Shown piece after piece: positions 5,703 through 5,854 of a stretch of DNA of 5,854 bases. The notes below the pieces were generated by a model. That model did no database searches. It saw only the letters and a program-made list of their open reading frames with translations, and had not been told where the DNA came from. The stretch's first letter is position 1, and each line of letters opens with the position of its first letter. Origin of the DNA: JANOQP01 sp044227705 (GTDB taxonomy: Bacteria > Bacteroidota > Bacteroidia > Chitinophagales > Saprospiraceae). A program made the translations under genes and the position numbers. The stretch covers positions 1 through 5,854 of the forward strand of contig JBGAWE010000277.1 in the NCBI GenBank assembly GCA_044227705.1. The letters are read 5' to 3'.

Positions 5703-5770
5703 TGGCTGTTGTTGGCGTCTTCGCCAACAGCGCCCGAGCGGTTTGTTGGCAAGGACGCCAACAACGGCCA
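5703..5770. repeat. 68-bp inverted repeat with self-complementary arms
   Basis: The arms 5703-5729 and 5744-5770 are complementary over 27 positions, three of them G-T wobbles, around a 14-nt loop. Each arm is itself a hairpin: TGTTGGCG-TCTT-CGCCAACA at 5709-5728 region on the left and TGTTGGC-AAGGAC-GCCAACA on the right. The DNA or RNA could therefore fold either as one long hairpin or as two small ones. It lies between the presumed end of an upstream minus-strand gene and the first exbD. No T run follows in either orientation, so it is not a plain intrinsic terminator; a dispersed repeat or processing element is possible. Confidence 0.75.
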
Positions 5771-5808
5771 CGAGGCCCAGTCTCAACTCCCCGCGCTCAC
5801 CAATCCAA

Positions 5809-5854
5809 TCACTTGTTTTTGGAAGCAAAGGATTGCGTGAGGCTGTAGCCCGAC
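5809..5854 (-). CDS. possible last codons of an upstream minus-strand gene, perhaps exbB
   Basis: On the minus strand the edge sequence reads SGYSLTQSFASKNK followed by TGA at 5811-5809. Codon choice (GGC, TAC, AGC, CTC, ACG, AAC, AAG) resembles the neighbouring genes. In Bacteroidota an ExbB/TolQ-type gene usually precedes the exbD pair, so this could be its C-terminus. Fourteen residues are not enough to identify a family, and another minus frame is also open to 5786 or so, so this is a suggestion only. Confidence 0.3.
   Translation of the reverse strand, partial: SGYSLTQSFASKNK

Overview
The window looks like chromosomal DNA from a GC-rich member of the Bacteroidota, possibly a Saprospiria-type lineage. 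The grounds are a TonB whose N-terminus carries the NKEYGAYxLRR motif usual in this phylum, a tandem exbD-exbD-tonB cluster, a partial protein ending like the phylum's OstA-like proteins, one exact match to the TAnnTTTG -7 promoter motif, and start codons without clear Shine-Dalgarno sequences. The exact lineage is inference.

Layout: 1-188 is the 3' end of a plus-strand gene, probably OstA-like (LptA superfamily). A 149-bp spacer with a hairpin and a candidate promoter leads to a 98-residue muconolactone isomerase-family protein (338-634), which is followed by a strong intrinsic terminator (665-706). A secreted GH2 beta-mannosidase starts at 824. Its open frame stops at 3055, but the remaining C-terminal domain is recognisable in shifting frames up to 3338. 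A terminator (3377-3407) separates it from a convergent minus-strand cluster. In transcription order this is exbD (5623-4994), a spacer filled by an inverted heptamer array, a second exbD (4892-4278) and tonB (4231 to about 3430). The right edge (5624-5854) holds a large inverted repeat, a second hairpin and perhaps the last codons of an upstream gene; exbB would be expected there.

Function: the ExbD and TonB proteins would couple the inner-membrane proton gradient to TonB-dependent outer-membrane receptors. The beta-mannosidase would release mannose from manno-oligosaccharides in the periplasm. The link between them is only general, since glycan uptake in Bacteroidota is TonB-dependent. Nothing here shows co-regulation, and the two units are convergent.

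The most notable observation is a stretch from about 3044 to 3702 where the 3' ends of both convergent genes carry at least eleven apparent indels. Protein motifs survive in alternate frames with no sign of substitution decay, which suggests consensus or assembly errors more than true pseudogenes. The best candidates for unexplained structure are the heptamer hairpin between the exbD genes and the 27-bp-arm inverted repeat at 5703-5770. I see no convincing new biological system.
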